Below are positions 40,736 through 49,942 of a DNA stretch of 64,000 nucleotides, piece after piece. The notes under the pieces are model-generated. The model was not told where the DNA came from. It did no database searches and saw only the letters and a list, made by a program, of their open reading frames with translations. The translations under genes were made by a program, and so were the position numbers. Source of the DNA: Oscillospiraceae bacterium (GTDB lineage Bacteria > Bacillota > Clostridia > Oscillospirales > Oscillospiraceae). Position 1 is the first letter of the stretch, and the number at the start of each line of letters is the position of its first letter. The stretch is from the NCBI GenBank assembly GCA_009777775.1, contig WRLE01000003.1, positions 124,001-188,000 on the forward strand. The letters are read 5' to 3'.

Positions 40736-42691
40736 TTAATAAAATACTAGAGTTCTTAAGTTTTCATATGTGTTGTAGTCGTAGACTATGATGCCTCTTT
40801 CGCTGACCAGGTATAGATAATTTCCAATGTAACATAATCGGTTATATGAATTATAGAGATAATAATCATAATGATTATTATAGGAGTACTTGCTATTGAT
40901 GAACGTTGTATCGAGTGTTACCACCATATTTAGTTTTTCATCTTCGACATTTATAAGGAAAGCTCCGAAATTAGAATCTTTCCAATTTTTCATCAGGAAA
41001 CCATACAGACCACGGTTTGGATCGGTCATCAACGATTTTGGATTAGACGAGACAAAAGCAGTACCCCAACCTAAACTAATTTTATCTATCTCCTTTGGAT
41101 CGAATGGGTCGCGCACATAAAATAGTGATACCTTTAATCCCACCTGACGAAACCCTGTCACAGTTTCGTTACCTGATGAGTCTCTGCTTATTCTTTCTTC
41201 ATCATCGCGTCCTATTCCTATGAGTAAACCATCGCCCACAGGATGGAGGTATTGGGAAAAGCCTGGTATTTTTAATTCTCCTAAAACCGTTGGATTATAT
41301 GGGTCTGACAAATCAATTGTAAAGAGTGGATCTGTTTCCATAAAAGTAACAAGATAAGCCATGTCTCCCATAAAACGCATTGACTTCATTTCTTCACCAG
41401 GAGCGAGAGCTTCGGAGCATCCGACTGTTTCCATTGTTTCAACATTAAGAACGGTGACAAATGAGCCACTAAACCATGTGGTAGTGGCGATGCGGAAATA
41501 ACCATTATATTCGTCCATGCTATATTGGTTGAGGGGGTATCCAATGGCAAAGCCTGCTCCCGAATAGTTTATGCTTGTGCCGTCTATGCCAAACCTCATG
41601 ACATCAGTGATGCTTGTCCTATTATTCGCGCCGGTAACTGGGTCAAGCATATACTTGTATCCGTCGTTAATAACATATTTAGCATTTCGGCTCATGTATA
41701 AATCTTTACCAAAGCCAAGATATGCGCTTGGCTCATATGGATCGTCGCCATATACATCGAGAGCGCCTACAAGCAGATAACTACCATCATTTGAGTCGGG
41801 AGTATAATATATGCTATCAAAGGGGAGCGGACAATAATTTTCGCTAATTAATGTATCGTACATATATGGATAGATACTCGGACTTCTGTTGGCGCGATCC
41901 TGTGAAATTTGATTTATTTTTCTGTTTGTTACCAAATATATAATATCATCAATGACTCTTGTAGAAATTGTGTTACCTTCCATTGATATTTGACGTATCT
42001 CTGTGGGTACATATCGGTCTGATATGTCGTAGATATGTAATACAGTAAAAGCTCGCGAATTATACCAAGCTAATGGAGATTCATTATCGATTGATAAATT
42101 GGAGTTCTCCATTACATCTAAATTTGGCATGGGTAGTGATGAATTGTATACACGTTTCAGACCAATTATAACAAGCCTGTCATCACCTATGAGGTAAAAC
42201 TCAGTACTTTCATCGTAAGTATCAATGAGTATGGTGGACGCAATATTGAGCTGGGGTCCGTTAGTTTCAACGATGCGTAATTTACCATATGGCGATAAGG
42301 CATAAATAAATTTACCATCTGTTTTGACGACATCTCCTTCGTTGACACCAGCTACTTGCTCATTGGTTAGTGAATAGTCTTCCGGCTCATCAGGGATGTA
42401 TCCCATTGGAATTAGATCATCAATAATTTCAAGTGGGTGTGGGATGTCGAGTATAATAATATCGCCATCACTCATGTTTGTCGTTATATTTTCGAATATA
42501 ATGCCTCGTTCCATGAGGATTTTTATAAGTGTTTCCTCGTCTCCCACTGTTGGCAGCAAGTCATTTTTTGTCTCGGATTCAACTGCAGTTTCCAATGCCT
42601 CACTTGCCATGGCAATCCCGAACATAGCCCAAATTATTGTCAATACTAGAAAAATGGGCAATATAGTCTTTGCGAATTTTCTACTAAACAT
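40736..42691 (-). CDS. Secreted/membrane-anchored beta-propeller protein (PF09826 type), copy 2
   Basis: Start at the ATG at 42691 with GGAGGAG upstream; 651 residues. A hydrophobic N-terminal segment (ILPIFLVLTIIWAMFGIAMA) acts as signal or anchor. A small domain beginning LLPTVGDEETLIKILMERGI precedes the propeller, which starts with NEQVAGVNEGDVVKTDGKFIYALS, the diagnostic phrase of the C-terminal beta-propeller family PF09826, and runs to the end with repeated IYDISDRYVPTEI, FTIDLSDPYNPTVLGEL and FYVRDPFDPKEIDKI blades. It is encoded 31 bases after its paralogue. Role unknown; the family is exported and common in Clostridia and archaea. Confidence 0.88.
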   Translation of the reverse strand: MFSRKFAKTILPIFLVLTIIWAMFGIAMASEALETAVESETKNDLLPTVGDEETLIKILMERGIIFENITTNMSDGDIIILDIPHPLEIIDDLIPMGYIPDEPEDYSLTNEQVAGVNEGDVVKTDGKFIYALSPYGKLRIVETNGPQLNIASTILIDTYDESTEFYLIGDDRLVIIGLKRVYNSSLPMPNLDVMENSNLSIDNESPLAWYNSRAFTVLHIYDISDRYVPTEIRQISMEGNTISTRVIDDIIYLVTNRKINQISQDRANRSPSIYPYMYDTLISENYCPLPFDSIYYTPDSNDGSYLLVGALDVYGDDPYEPSAYLGFGKDLYMSRNAKYVINDGYKYMLDPVTGANNRTSITDVMRFGIDGTSINYSGAGFAIGYPLNQYSMDEYNGYFRIATTTWFSGSFVTVLNVETMETVGCSEALAPGEEMKSMRFMGDMAYLVTFMETDPLFTIDLSDPYNPTVLGELKIPGFSQYLHPVGDGLLIGIGRDDEERISRDSSGNETVTGFRQVGLKVSLFYVRDPFDPKEIDKISLGWGTAFVSSNPKSLMTDPNRGLYGFLMKNWKDSNFGAFLINVEDEKLNMVVTLDTTFINSKYSYNNHYDYYLYNSYNRLCYIGNYLYLVSERGIIVYDYNTYENLRTLVFY

Positions 42692-42722
42692 AGTTGCTCC
42701 TCCAATCATGATTGTGACATTT

Positions 42723-44852
42723 TTAATATACAAAGCTATTTATTTTTTCATAGCTGTTGTAATCAAAGACTTCGATACCGTTTCCGTGGATGAGATATAA
42801 ATAGTTTTCAATAAAGCAAAGGCGGCTATTGTATATGGAGATATAGTTGCCGTTTTGCAATGATGCATTCAGGGAAGCGGCTATGTTTAGCTTTCCTTCA
42901 TCGACATTTAGCAGCAGAGCTTCAAATGAGTATCTCCCGCCTTCGTTGTTCCAATTTTGCATCGTAAAGCCGTAGATGCTACGAAAACGGTCGGACATAA
43001 GGGCGCGGGGGTTGTGGCTGACTTCTGTCCAGCCATCACCCAATGAGAGCATGTCGATTTCCTTTGGCTCATATGGGTTGCTCACATCGAATAAAGAGAC
43101 CTTCATGCCAACATCGCGGAATCCAATGACAGTTTCCACACCTGAAGCATCGCGGGTGTATATTTCTTGAGTATCCCGCCCAATGCCAAGGAGCAGACCT
43201 TCACCAACCGGATGGAGGTACTGGGAAAAGCCTGGGATTTTCAATTCGCCAAGAATCTTTGGATTGTAAGGGTCTGACAAGTCAATGGTAAAGAGGGGAT
43301 CTAAATTTTCAAAGGTGACAATGTATCCCATATCTCCCATGAAGCGCATCGACTGCATTCGTTCGCCAGGTGCGAGGGCTTCGGTGATGCCAACAGTTTC
43401 CATGGTTTCCACATCAAATATGCTGACATATGTTCCTGATAACCAATCAGTTGTGGCGATTCGGAAATAGCCCTCGTGCTCATCCATGCTATATTGGTTG
43501 ATGGGAGAGCCGAGAGCTGTACCCATACCAGTATAAACAACATTAGTTCCGTTAATTGTGAAACGCATGATGTCTGTCATTTCCAGCCAGGAGCGCCAGC
43601 CTAATTCGCTGTATGTTGATTCAACATAACGATATTTCGTCAAATACATCCCATTGCGACTCATATATAGATTACTTCCAGCACCTAGATATGCAATGGG
43701 TTCAAAGGGGGCATCGCTATATACATCAATGGCACCAACGAGCAGATAGTTTGTATCGCTTGAATCGGGAATATAATAAATGCAATCATAGGCAAAGGGT
43801 TCATATTCCTCGCCCTTTGCGCTGTCGCGTACATATGGAAGGATGCTGGGGCTATCAGCGGCTGCATATGGTATGCTCCACATTGTTTTATTTGTTACCA
43901 GATATATTATATCGCCAATAACCCTAGTGGATAATTTCCAGCCATCCATGGATACCCTGCGCAGCTCGGTGGGAGCAGTGGGGTCTGATATGTCGTATAT
44001 GAGTAAAATGGTGAAATTTCGTGAATTATACCAGGTGTAATAATCAGCGGGAACCAATTGATCTTGGTCCTCTGTGTTGTTTTCATCCCATGGGATTGGC
44101 AATAAATCCATCGGTACATATTCGCTGCCAATAATCGCTAAGCGGTCGTTTCCTATTAGATAAAACTCCGAAGCTATAACACCATTGTCGGAAATGGTTG
44201 AAGACAATTCCAGTTGTGAACCATTTGCTTCAATGATACGTAATGAGCCGTCGTTAGCAGATAATGCATAGATATATTCACCATCTGTTTTTACAACATC
44301 CCCTTCATTGACTCCCATTACCTGTTCGTTTGTTTGAGAAAAAGATACACCTTCATCCACAGCTAATGGTTGTAGTATTTCATCTGATCCCATTTCAAAG
44401 CTTTGCTCCATTGCCATATCTGCACTAAAGGTAACTTCGGCTTCGCTTGAAACAGCCATTGGTAAATCGAAATAATAAAAACCATTATAATCCCTTCGGT
44501 CGCCATCATATATTGCACCTCGGTCCAGCAACAGTTTTAGAAGAGTTTCCCTGTCACCCACCAGGGGTAAAATAGCTTCGTTTTCAAGCTCTTTCACTGT
44601 GATTATTTCGAACAATTCGCTTATTGTGTATATTTTTCCGTCGCTAATAATTTGTTGTTCTGGCACTAACAAGGAAGACAAAACAGAAATTAGCGTTGGC
44701 AGCGACATTGTTTTTGTTTGTTCGCCTTGTATTTCTGTATCATCCACAAGGGGAGCAGGTCTATTTGCTAAACCAATTATAAATATGCTCCCGATTATAA
44801 TCACCACTAGGCATATGGGTAAAACTATTTTAATAATCCTTTTACTTTGCAT
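42723..44852 (-). CDS. Secreted/membrane-anchored beta-propeller protein (PF09826 type), copy 1
   Basis: Start at the ATG at 44852 with AGGAGGA upstream; 709 residues. It has an N-terminal membrane anchor (IVLPICLVVIIIGSIFIIGLA), a helical low-complexity region, the small domain ILPLVGDRETLLKLLLDRGA and the same propeller as the downstream gene (NEQVMGVNEGDVVKTDGEYIYALS, FTIDLSDPYNPKILGELKIPGFSQYLHPVG). The two products align over almost their full length, a tandem duplication. The longer N-terminal region and extra insert near residue 330 distinguish this copy. It is the first gene of the pair. Confidence 0.88.
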   Translation of the reverse strand: MQSKRIIKIVLPICLVVIIIGSIFIIGLANRPAPLVDDTEIQGEQTKTMSLPTLISVLSSLLVPEQQIISDGKIYTISELFEIITVKELENEAILPLVGDRETLLKLLLDRGAIYDGDRRDYNGFYYFDLPMAVSSEAEVTFSADMAMEQSFEMGSDEILQPLAVDEGVSFSQTNEQVMGVNEGDVVKTDGEYIYALSANDGSLRIIEANGSQLELSSTISDNGVIASEFYLIGNDRLAIIGSEYVPMDLLPIPWDENNTEDQDQLVPADYYTWYNSRNFTILLIYDISDPTAPTELRRVSMDGWKLSTRVIGDIIYLVTNKTMWSIPYAAADSPSILPYVRDSAKGEEYEPFAYDCIYYIPDSSDTNYLLVGAIDVYSDAPFEPIAYLGAGSNLYMSRNGMYLTKYRYVESTYSELGWRSWLEMTDIMRFTINGTNVVYTGMGTALGSPINQYSMDEHEGYFRIATTDWLSGTYVSIFDVETMETVGITEALAPGERMQSMRFMGDMGYIVTFENLDPLFTIDLSDPYNPKILGELKIPGFSQYLHPVGEGLLLGIGRDTQEIYTRDASGVETVIGFRDVGMKVSLFDVSNPYEPKEIDMLSLGDGWTEVSHNPRALMSDRFRSIYGFTMQNWNNEGGRYSFEALLLNVDEGKLNIAASLNASLQNGNYISIYNSRLCFIENYLYLIHGNGIEVFDYNSYEKINSFVY

Positions 44853-44962
44853 ATGAGTGTCCTCCTGTTGTGTTGATGCTTTTGTTGTACTATCCACTTT
44901 GACGCACTAAAGTGAATTTTGTTCCATTTATATAATATTTTTATTCTGCTGGTGAAAAAGAG

Positions 44963-44992
44963 TTGACAAAGAGGCTTTGCTCGTTGTAAAAT
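44963..44992 (+). promoter_or_regulatory. tRNA-Val promoter
   Basis: TTGACA (44963-44968), 18-base spacer and TAAAAT (44987-44992), 15 bases before the tRNA. Confidence 0.68.
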
Positions 44993-45006
44993 TGCTTCGC
45001 TGATGT

Positions 45007-45082
45007 GGACGATTAGCTCAGCTGGTAGAGCATCCGCTTGACGTGCGGGAGGTCACAGGTTCAAGTCCTGTATCGTCCACCA
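45007..45082 (+). tRNA. tRNA-Val (anticodon GAC)
   Basis: A 76-base tRNA with encoded CCA. The acceptor GGACGAT pairs with ATCGTCC, the D-arm is TAGCTCAGCTGGTAGAGC, the anticodon loop TTGACGT gives GAC and the T-arm has GGTTCAAGTCC. It is transcribed alone and followed by a terminator. Confidence 0.97.
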
Positions 45083-45086
45083 AGAT

Positions 45087-45123
45087 AAAACCCTAGAACT
45101 GCAAAGGTTTCTGGGTTTTTTTG
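45087..45123 (+). terminator. tRNA-Val terminator
   Basis: AAAACCC and GGGTTTT with inner AGAA/TTCT pairs and a bulged T, followed by a run of T. It begins four bases after the tRNA. Confidence 0.7.
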
Positions 45124-45133
45124 TTTTTTTTGG

Positions 45134-45162
45134 TTGTATACAGCAGTATATTGTGTTATCAT
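45134..45162 (+). promoter_or_regulatory. Candidate promoter of the ligase-racemase pair
   Basis: TTGTAT (45134-45139), 17-base spacer and TATCAT (45157-45162), 48 bases before the ligase start. No VanR-type direct repeat is evident, and no two-component genes lie nearby, so constitutive expression is likely. Confidence 0.38.
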
Positions 45163-45209
45163 TTGCGAAGCATGAATACCGTGCTTGTATTGGAGGTTTG
45201 ACGATAATT

Positions 45210-46268
45210 ATGAGTAAAAAAACGGTTGCTATACTATTTGGTGGGCGGTCGCCCGAATATGATGTGTCGCTGATGTCGGCGTATTCAATCATAAATGCAG
45301 TAAATCGTGATAAATACGATATTTTACTATTGGGGATAACAAGAGAAGGGGAATGGTTTAGGTACAGTGGTTCCGTTGATGATATTCCCAATGATATGTG
45401 GCATACTGATCCTAGCCGCCTGAGTAGCATGATAATATCGCCGTCTAAGGGTGGTGGACTCATCGAGCTTATAGATGGACGTGCGGAAAAAATACATGCT
45501 GATGTTGTTTTTCCTGTACTCCATGGTAGTTATGGGGAAGATGGAACAGTCCAAGGTTTATGTGAACTCGCTGGTATCCCCGTGGTGGGGAGTGGCTCGG
45601 CAGCTTCGGCTTTATGCATGGATAAAGACAGGGCACACAAGCTTGTTTCCCTTGCTGGAATTAGAGTGCCAAAATCGATTTGCTTTGAATATGCTCCATC
45701 TGAGGAAGAAATATTGTCAACCATTTCTCAGCTGGGCTTGCCTTTGTTTGTAAAACCTGTGAAGGCTGGTTCATCCTTTGGAGTGACGAGAGTTGATGAT
45801 AGTTCACAGCTCATGGATGCGGTGAAGCTTGCTCTCACATATGATGATGCTGTTCTTTTTGAAGAAAACATCGATGGATTTGAAACTGGCTGTTCTGTCA
45901 TTGGTAATCTGGAACTTAAAACAGGCAGAATAGATGAAATCGAGCTAGCAGGCGGGTTTTTCGATTATGAAGAAAAATACAATCTAGTGACATCAAAAAT
46001 TCATATGCCTGCACGCATCGATGAAGAGACGGAGAAAAAGTTACAAGAGGCGGCGAAAACCATTTATACTACCCTTGGTTGCCGCGGATATGCTCGCATC
46101 GACATTTTCCTCGATAGTAAAGGGGAAATTGTCTTCAATGAAACGAATACGATTCCTGGATTTACATCAAAGAGCCGTTTCCCAAATATGTTGAAGGGCG
46201 TAGGCATTGAATATCCCGAATTAGTGGATATTCTCATCGAACTTGCCATCGAATATCTGGAAAAATGA
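45210..46268 (+). CDS. D-Ala-D-Ser-type ligase, VanG-like
   Basis: Start at the ATG at 45210 (TTGGAGG upstream); 352 residues of the ATP-grasp D-alanine-D-X ligase family. The whole sequence tracks VanG more closely than housekeeping Ddl: GITREGEWFRYSG, VFPVLHGSYGEDGTVQG, ALCMDKDRAHKLVSLAGI, the omega-loop region FFDYEEKYNLVTSKIHMPARI, and NEVNTIPGFTS-like NETNTIPGFTS. VanC/VanE/VanG ligases share the EKYxLxxxKI form and make D-Ala-D-Ser. The racemase gene overlaps its stop by four bases. No VanXY peptidase or VanRS genes are adjacent. Specificity is inferred; it could still be this organism's general ligase. Confidence 0.82.
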   Translation: MSKKTVAILFGGRSPEYDVSLMSAYSIINAVNRDKYDILLLGITREGEWFRYSGSVDDIPNDMWHTDPSRLSSMIISPSKGGGLIELIDGRAEKIHADVVFPVLHGSYGEDGTVQGLCELAGIPVVGSGSAASALCMDKDRAHKLVSLAGIRVPKSICFEYAPSEEEILSTISQLGLPLFVKPVKAGSSFGVTRVDDSSQLMDAVKLALTYDDAVLFEENIDGFETGCSVIGNLELKTGRIDEIELAGGFFDYEEKYNLVTSKIHMPARIDEETEKKLQEAAKTIYTTLGCRGYARIDIFLDSKGEIVFNETNTIPGFTSKSRFPNMLKGVGIEYPELVDILIELAIEYLEK

Positions 46269-47416
46269 GTAATGATACTTTAAATTCTCCACCAGAGCTA
46301 TATTTAAAAGGACGGGCCTGGGTGGAAATAGACTTGCTTGCGCTGGAGCATAATGCACAGACTCTTCAATCGCTTTTACCCCAGGGATGCCAGCTCATGG
46401 CGGTGGTTAAAGCCGATGCATATGGGCATGGTGCTATTCATATAGCAAAGCATCTTGAAGCTATGGGAATAAAGGCTTTTGCCGTTGCTACGGTGAGCGA
46501 AGGGGTATCTCTGAGACAAAGCGGCTTGCTTTCAGATATTCTTATTATGAATTATACCCATCCACAAAATGCTGTGTTTCTTGAGAAATACGGGTTAATG
46601 CAGCTGATAGTGGATGGCGAATATGCGAAGGCTCTCAATGATAGCGGGTATGAAATCTTCGTACATATTTCACTGGATACAGGTATGCATCGAGAAGGTA
46701 TTGACATATCGAAAACTGAAGAAATTGAAAGTATTTTTTCAATGAAAAATCTGAAAGTTGAAGGCATTTCAACACATTTTTCATCTTCTGACAGCTTGGT
46801 GCAAGAAGATATTGACATTACTATGAGACAGCTTAGCTTGTTCTATGATACTGTAGATTCCCTTGTATCCAAAGGTTATGATGTTGGGAAGCTGCATTCA
46901 CAAGCCACTTATGGATTACTAAACTACGATGATGACAGAAGTCATTTTGCGAGAATAGGTATCGCTCTATATGGAGTTATGAGCCATGATGATAAAACAA
47001 GGCTGTCTCCGAAGCTAAAGCCGGTGCTTTCACTTCGAGCTAATATAGCTCAGGTTCGATGGATTGAAGCAGGGGAGAGCGTCAGTTATGGCAGGACTTT
47101 CGTGGCTGATAAACGAATCAAGCTTGCCACGGTTTGTGTAGGTTATGCCGATGGTATTCCACGAAATATGTCTGGAAAAGATGCAACTTGCTTAGTTCAT
47201 GGTAAAAGAGCTCCCATATTGGGGCGTATATGCATGGATTTGCTTATGATTGATGTGTCTGATATTGACAATGTGGTTGCTGGTGATGTTGCAACATTAA
47301 TAGGTAACGATGGCGATGATGAGATACGCTGTGAGGATTTTGCTTTGCTTTCCGATACCATCACAAATGAGATTCTTAGCCGCCTGGGAAGTAGATTGCC
47401 GAGGATTTATATTTAG
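46265..47416 (+). CDS. PLP-dependent alanine/serine racemase, VanT-like
   Basis: A 383-residue fold-type III racemase, its ATG overlapping the ligase stop (ATGA). PLP lysine is Lys49 in VVKADAYGHG; the opposing catalytic Tyr is in ESVSYGRTFVA. Its phrases (ILIMNYTHPQNAVFLEKYGL, HISLDTGMHREGI, LHSQATYGLLNYDDDRSHFARIGIALYGVMS) are those of the racemase domain of VanT rather than of typical Alr. VanT proteins normally carry an N-terminal membrane domain; this one lacks it and is soluble. Together with the upstream ligase it could make D-Ser or D-Ala and use it for dipeptide synthesis. Confidence 0.83.
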   Translation: MSNDTLNSPPELYLKGRAWVEIDLLALEHNAQTLQSLLPQGCQLMAVVKADAYGHGAIHIAKHLEAMGIKAFAVATVSEGVSLRQSGLLSDILIMNYTHPQNAVFLEKYGLMQLIVDGEYAKALNDSGYEIFVHISLDTGMHREGIDISKTEEIESIFSMKNLKVEGISTHFSSSDSLVQEDIDITMRQLSLFYDTVDSLVSKGYDVGKLHSQATYGLLNYDDDRSHFARIGIALYGVMSHDDKTRLSPKLKPVLSLRANIAQVRWIEAGESVSYGRTFVADKRIKLATVCVGYADGIPRNMSGKDATCLVHGKRAPILGRICMDLLMIDVSDIDNVVAGDVATLIGNDGDDEIRCEDFALLSDTITNEILSRLGSRLPRIYI

Positions 47417-47440
47417 CTGATTGTTGATGTGCTCTGCGGC

Positions 47441-47690
47441 GGCGCGTCAGGGATGCCGCGCCCTACGGCGGTGTTAAGGGTACTGCGGTTTACAGTGGTG
47501 CTTCTAGGATGTTACGCTGTGCAGCGGCGCGTCAGGGATGCCGCGCCCTACGGCGGTGTTAAGGGTACTGCGGTTTACAGTGGTGCTTCTAGGATGTTAC
47601 GCTGTGCAGCGGCGCGTCAGGGATGCCGCGCCCTACGGCGGTGTTGAAGATGCTGCGGTTTATGGTGGCGCTTCGATGTTGTTCCGCCAT
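47441..47690. repeat. GC-rich tandem repeat, 85-bp unit
   Basis: Units 47441-47525 and 47526-47610 are identical over 85 bases; a third unit, 47611-47690, matches for its first 35 bases and then diverges. Each unit holds an inner stem GGCGCG/CGCGCC. Composition is far more GC-rich than the flanking genes. It lies between the racemase stop and the radical SAM gene. Because 85 is not a multiple of three, the open frame that crosses it is not a repeat protein. Confidence 0.9.
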
Positions 47691-47726
47691 ATATGTGATT
47701 AATTATGGGAAAGGTTGGGATTTTGC

Positions 47727-49268
47727 GTGATCGATTCGAAAAGAGTCTTGTTTATATACCCAGATTTTCTTGAAGAGACTAAATTTGTGAAGACTATCCC
47801 TGGAAATTATAGTGAAGGTCTAGCATCACTTTCTGCTGTTTTAAAAGAGGGTGGTCATCATGTAGATCTTTATCATTTGACTTATATGCCAGATAGAGCG
47901 GAGTTTCTAGCAAAAGTGAAAGGCTATGCTCCCGATATAATCGGAATCAGTATCAGAACCAGTGCTCTTCCATATGCGATGGAAATGGCCGAGTGGCTCG
48001 ATGATGAAATGCCTGAAATCTATGTTTGGGCAGGGATGTATCATCCCTCGCTGGCACCGGAAGAGGTCATTATCTTGCGAGGTATCGATGCTGTCTGTAT
48101 TGGTGAAGGGGAGTCCGTTTGTTTAGATTTCGTAAATTATTATTCCCAGCATGGTACCCTTGACCTTAACGCAGAAAGCTTTTGGATAATGGATTCCGAT
48201 GGTGAGATACATAAAAACCCAATCAGGCCATTCATAACTGATTTGGATTCTCTTCCTTTTCCAGATTTAGACATTTTCGATTATTGCAACTTACGGAGCA
48301 ATGCACAACAAAATACAGCCGAGGTAATCGTTAGTCGGGGATGCATTTTTTCCTGCACCTATTGCGCCAATGCCCAATTGAGGAATATCTATCCCAGCAA
48401 AACCAATTATGCTCGTTTTCGTTCACCTGAAAATGCAATTTTGCTATTGGAACGTATTTTGGAAAAAGACCCCAGCATCGAATATTTCAGTTTTAATGAT
48501 GCGATATTGAATGTTTATAAAGACTGGTTTTACGAATTCACCGCTTTATACAAAGAGCGTATAAAAAAACAATATGTTTGCAACTTGCGCATTGACCTAT
48601 TAGATGAGCAAATGATAAAAGAATTGGCAGAATCTGGTTGCTATCTTGTAACAATCGGTCTCGAAAACGGTAACGAAGAGTATAGAAGAAAGTATTTGCA
48701 AAGGGTTATGAAAAACGATCATATCGTGGAAGTATCCCATATGTTAAAAAGTGCGGGTATCATCGTCAATGCCTACAATATCATTGGTTTACCCCACGAG
48801 ACCTTGGAGCTATCTCTGGAAACGATAAAACTAAATGCTCAAATGCACACAGATAATGTGATTATCAGTATGTTCACTCCATATCCCACTACGAAGCTAA
48901 GAGATATTGCAGAGGAAGCTGGCTTCATCGACCCCAGCATAGACCCCAATGACCCAGTTAAGCTTCGAATGCCGGGATACTCCAGGAGCGATATTTTATA
49001 TATCAGATATAGTTTCGATAAGCTGATGAGGCAATATCAAAAATTGTATAAGACTTATACAGGAGAGAAACTGGAGCAGGAAATTGAGAAGATAGACCGT
49101 AGGGTATTGGGGGAGAGGCATCCAAGGGCTTTAATCGGTGCTGTGAGAAATAAGAAGCATTGGGGGATAGTCTATATTAAGCGTGTCGCATCCCAGTATT
49201 TACCCTCTGTATATAAAATGTTGCGCCGAAAAAGAGATGAAAAAGCCGCCAAAAACAATAGTGTGTAA
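47727..49268 (+). CDS. B12-binding domain radical SAM protein
   Basis: Start at the GTG at 47727 with GGGA six bases upstream (protein begins IDSKRVLFIYPDF); 513 residues. The N-terminal 140 residues are a cobalamin-binding fold (GLASLSAVLKEGGHHVDLYHL, APDIIGISIRTSA, VCIGEGE). The radical SAM core has the CxxxCxxC motif in SRGCIFSCTYCANAQ and continues through IGLPHETLELSLETI. The family includes methyltransferases such as hopanoid or bacteriochlorophyll enzymes. The substrate is unknown and no biosynthetic neighbours are present. A terminator follows the stop. Confidence 0.87.
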   Translation: MIDSKRVLFIYPDFLEETKFVKTIPGNYSEGLASLSAVLKEGGHHVDLYHLTYMPDRAEFLAKVKGYAPDIIGISIRTSALPYAMEMAEWLDDEMPEIYVWAGMYHPSLAPEEVIILRGIDAVCIGEGESVCLDFVNYYSQHGTLDLNAESFWIMDSDGEIHKNPIRPFITDLDSLPFPDLDIFDYCNLRSNAQQNTAEVIVSRGCIFSCTYCANAQLRNIYPSKTNYARFRSPENAILLLERILEKDPSIEYFSFNDAILNVYKDWFYEFTALYKERIKKQYVCNLRIDLLDEQMIKELAESGCYLVTIGLENGNEEYRRKYLQRVMKNDHIVEVSHMLKSAGIIVNAYNIIGLPHETLELSLETIKLNAQMHTDNVIISMFTPYPTTKLRDIAEEAGFIDPSIDPNDPVKLRMPGYSRSDILYIRYSFDKLMRQYQKLYKTYTGEKLEQEIEKIDRRVLGERHPRALIGAVRNKKHWGIVYIKRVASQYLPSVYKMLRRKRDEKAAKNNSV

Positions 49269-49282
49269 TTATTAAAATTTTT

Positions 49283-49321
49283 AACCCAATCAGTATCAGA
49301 ACAACTGATTGGGTTTTTTAT
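49283..49321 (+). terminator. Terminator of the radical SAM gene
   Basis: AACCCAATCAGT pairs with ACTGATTGGGTT, a perfect 12-bp stem, followed by a run of T. Confidence 0.9.
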
Positions 49322-49404
49322 TATGTATAAGTATGCATAATAATATATAAATATACATATATATGCTTATATATGTTTGTATGTTTAATATTGGTAAATT
49401 GATG

Positions 49405-49433
49405 TTGACATTGGTGTAATTTTATATTATAAT
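49405..49433 (+). promoter_or_regulatory. Full-consensus sigma-A promoter
   Basis: TTGACA (49405-49410), 17 bases and TATAAT (49428-49433), both hexamers perfect. Drives the small HTH gene starting at 49465. Confidence 0.82.
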
Positions 49434-49464
49434 GCTTGCATATGCAATGTGGAGGGTGTTTGAA

Positions 49465-49638
49465 GTGCCTGAGGTATATTTACGCTCAAAGGACTTGGAA
49501 CAAAAATACCAAGTGAGTCGCGCAACCATCGACAATTGGAAAAAACAAGGAATGCCTTACTTAAAAATAGGGCGTTCTGTTAGATTTGACGAAGCCGAAG
49601 TCGAAAAATGGATTCGCGAACACTTTCCCCAAAGATAA
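49465..49638 (+). CDS. Excisionase/AlpA-like helix-turn-helix protein
   Basis: GTG start at 49465, eight bases after GGAGGG; 57 residues. The sequence is a MerR-superfamily excisionase-type domain: LRSKDLEQKYQVSRATIDNW, then GMPYLKIGRSVRFDEAEVEKWIRE. Such proteins act as recombination directionality factors or as small repressors in mobile elements, but no integrase is adjacent here. The promoter is a perfect consensus, so expression should be high unless it is self-repressed. A zinc-binding small protein is encoded next. Confidence 0.78.
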   Translation: MPEVYLRSKDLEQKYQVSRATIDNWKKQGMPYLKIGRSVRFDEAEVEKWIREHFPQR

Positions 49639-49672
49639 TATAAGAAGATAATAGTATCCGGAGGACAATAGG

Positions 49673-49903
49673 ATGTCTATGAAGACCTGCCCCATCTGCG
49701 ATGCGGAAATACTAAAAGAGCATAATTGCGCAGACTATGATTTTTCAAAAATTTCCATTGAAATGGAATTATTAGACCTTAATTTTGATCTCGAACCATA
49801 CGAAGCACCCAGCGAATATATAGGCTCAAACCGGTTGCCGGCTAGAAAGGCAAACGCCGATGGGGAAGAAAAAAGGTCAGCACCAATGTTTCTACGTATG
49901 TAG
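49673..49903 (+). CDS. Small protein with CxxC motif, unknown
   Basis: A 76-residue frame with GGAGGACAATAGG before the ATG. It begins MSMKTCPICDAEIL, so a possible half zinc ribbon, and continues as an acidic linker. No recognised family. It follows the HTH gene by 34 bases and probably shares its transcript. Confidence 0.6.
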   Translation: MSMKTCPICDAEILKEHNCADYDFSKISIEMELLDLNFDLEPYEAPSEYIGSNRLPARKANADGEEKRSAPMFLRM

Positions 49904-49942
49904 CTGTACTATAGTTGTTGGTTACAAAAGGTTACAGAGATA

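Noticed and set aside
43613-43921. 102-codon plus-strand frame
   Set aside because: Antisense to the beta-propeller gene, which has a complete family match; no ribosome site.
47429-47647. 72-codon frame with repetitive peptide
   Set aside because: The underlying repeat is 85 bases, not a multiple of three, so successive units are read in different frames; no conserved peptide unit.
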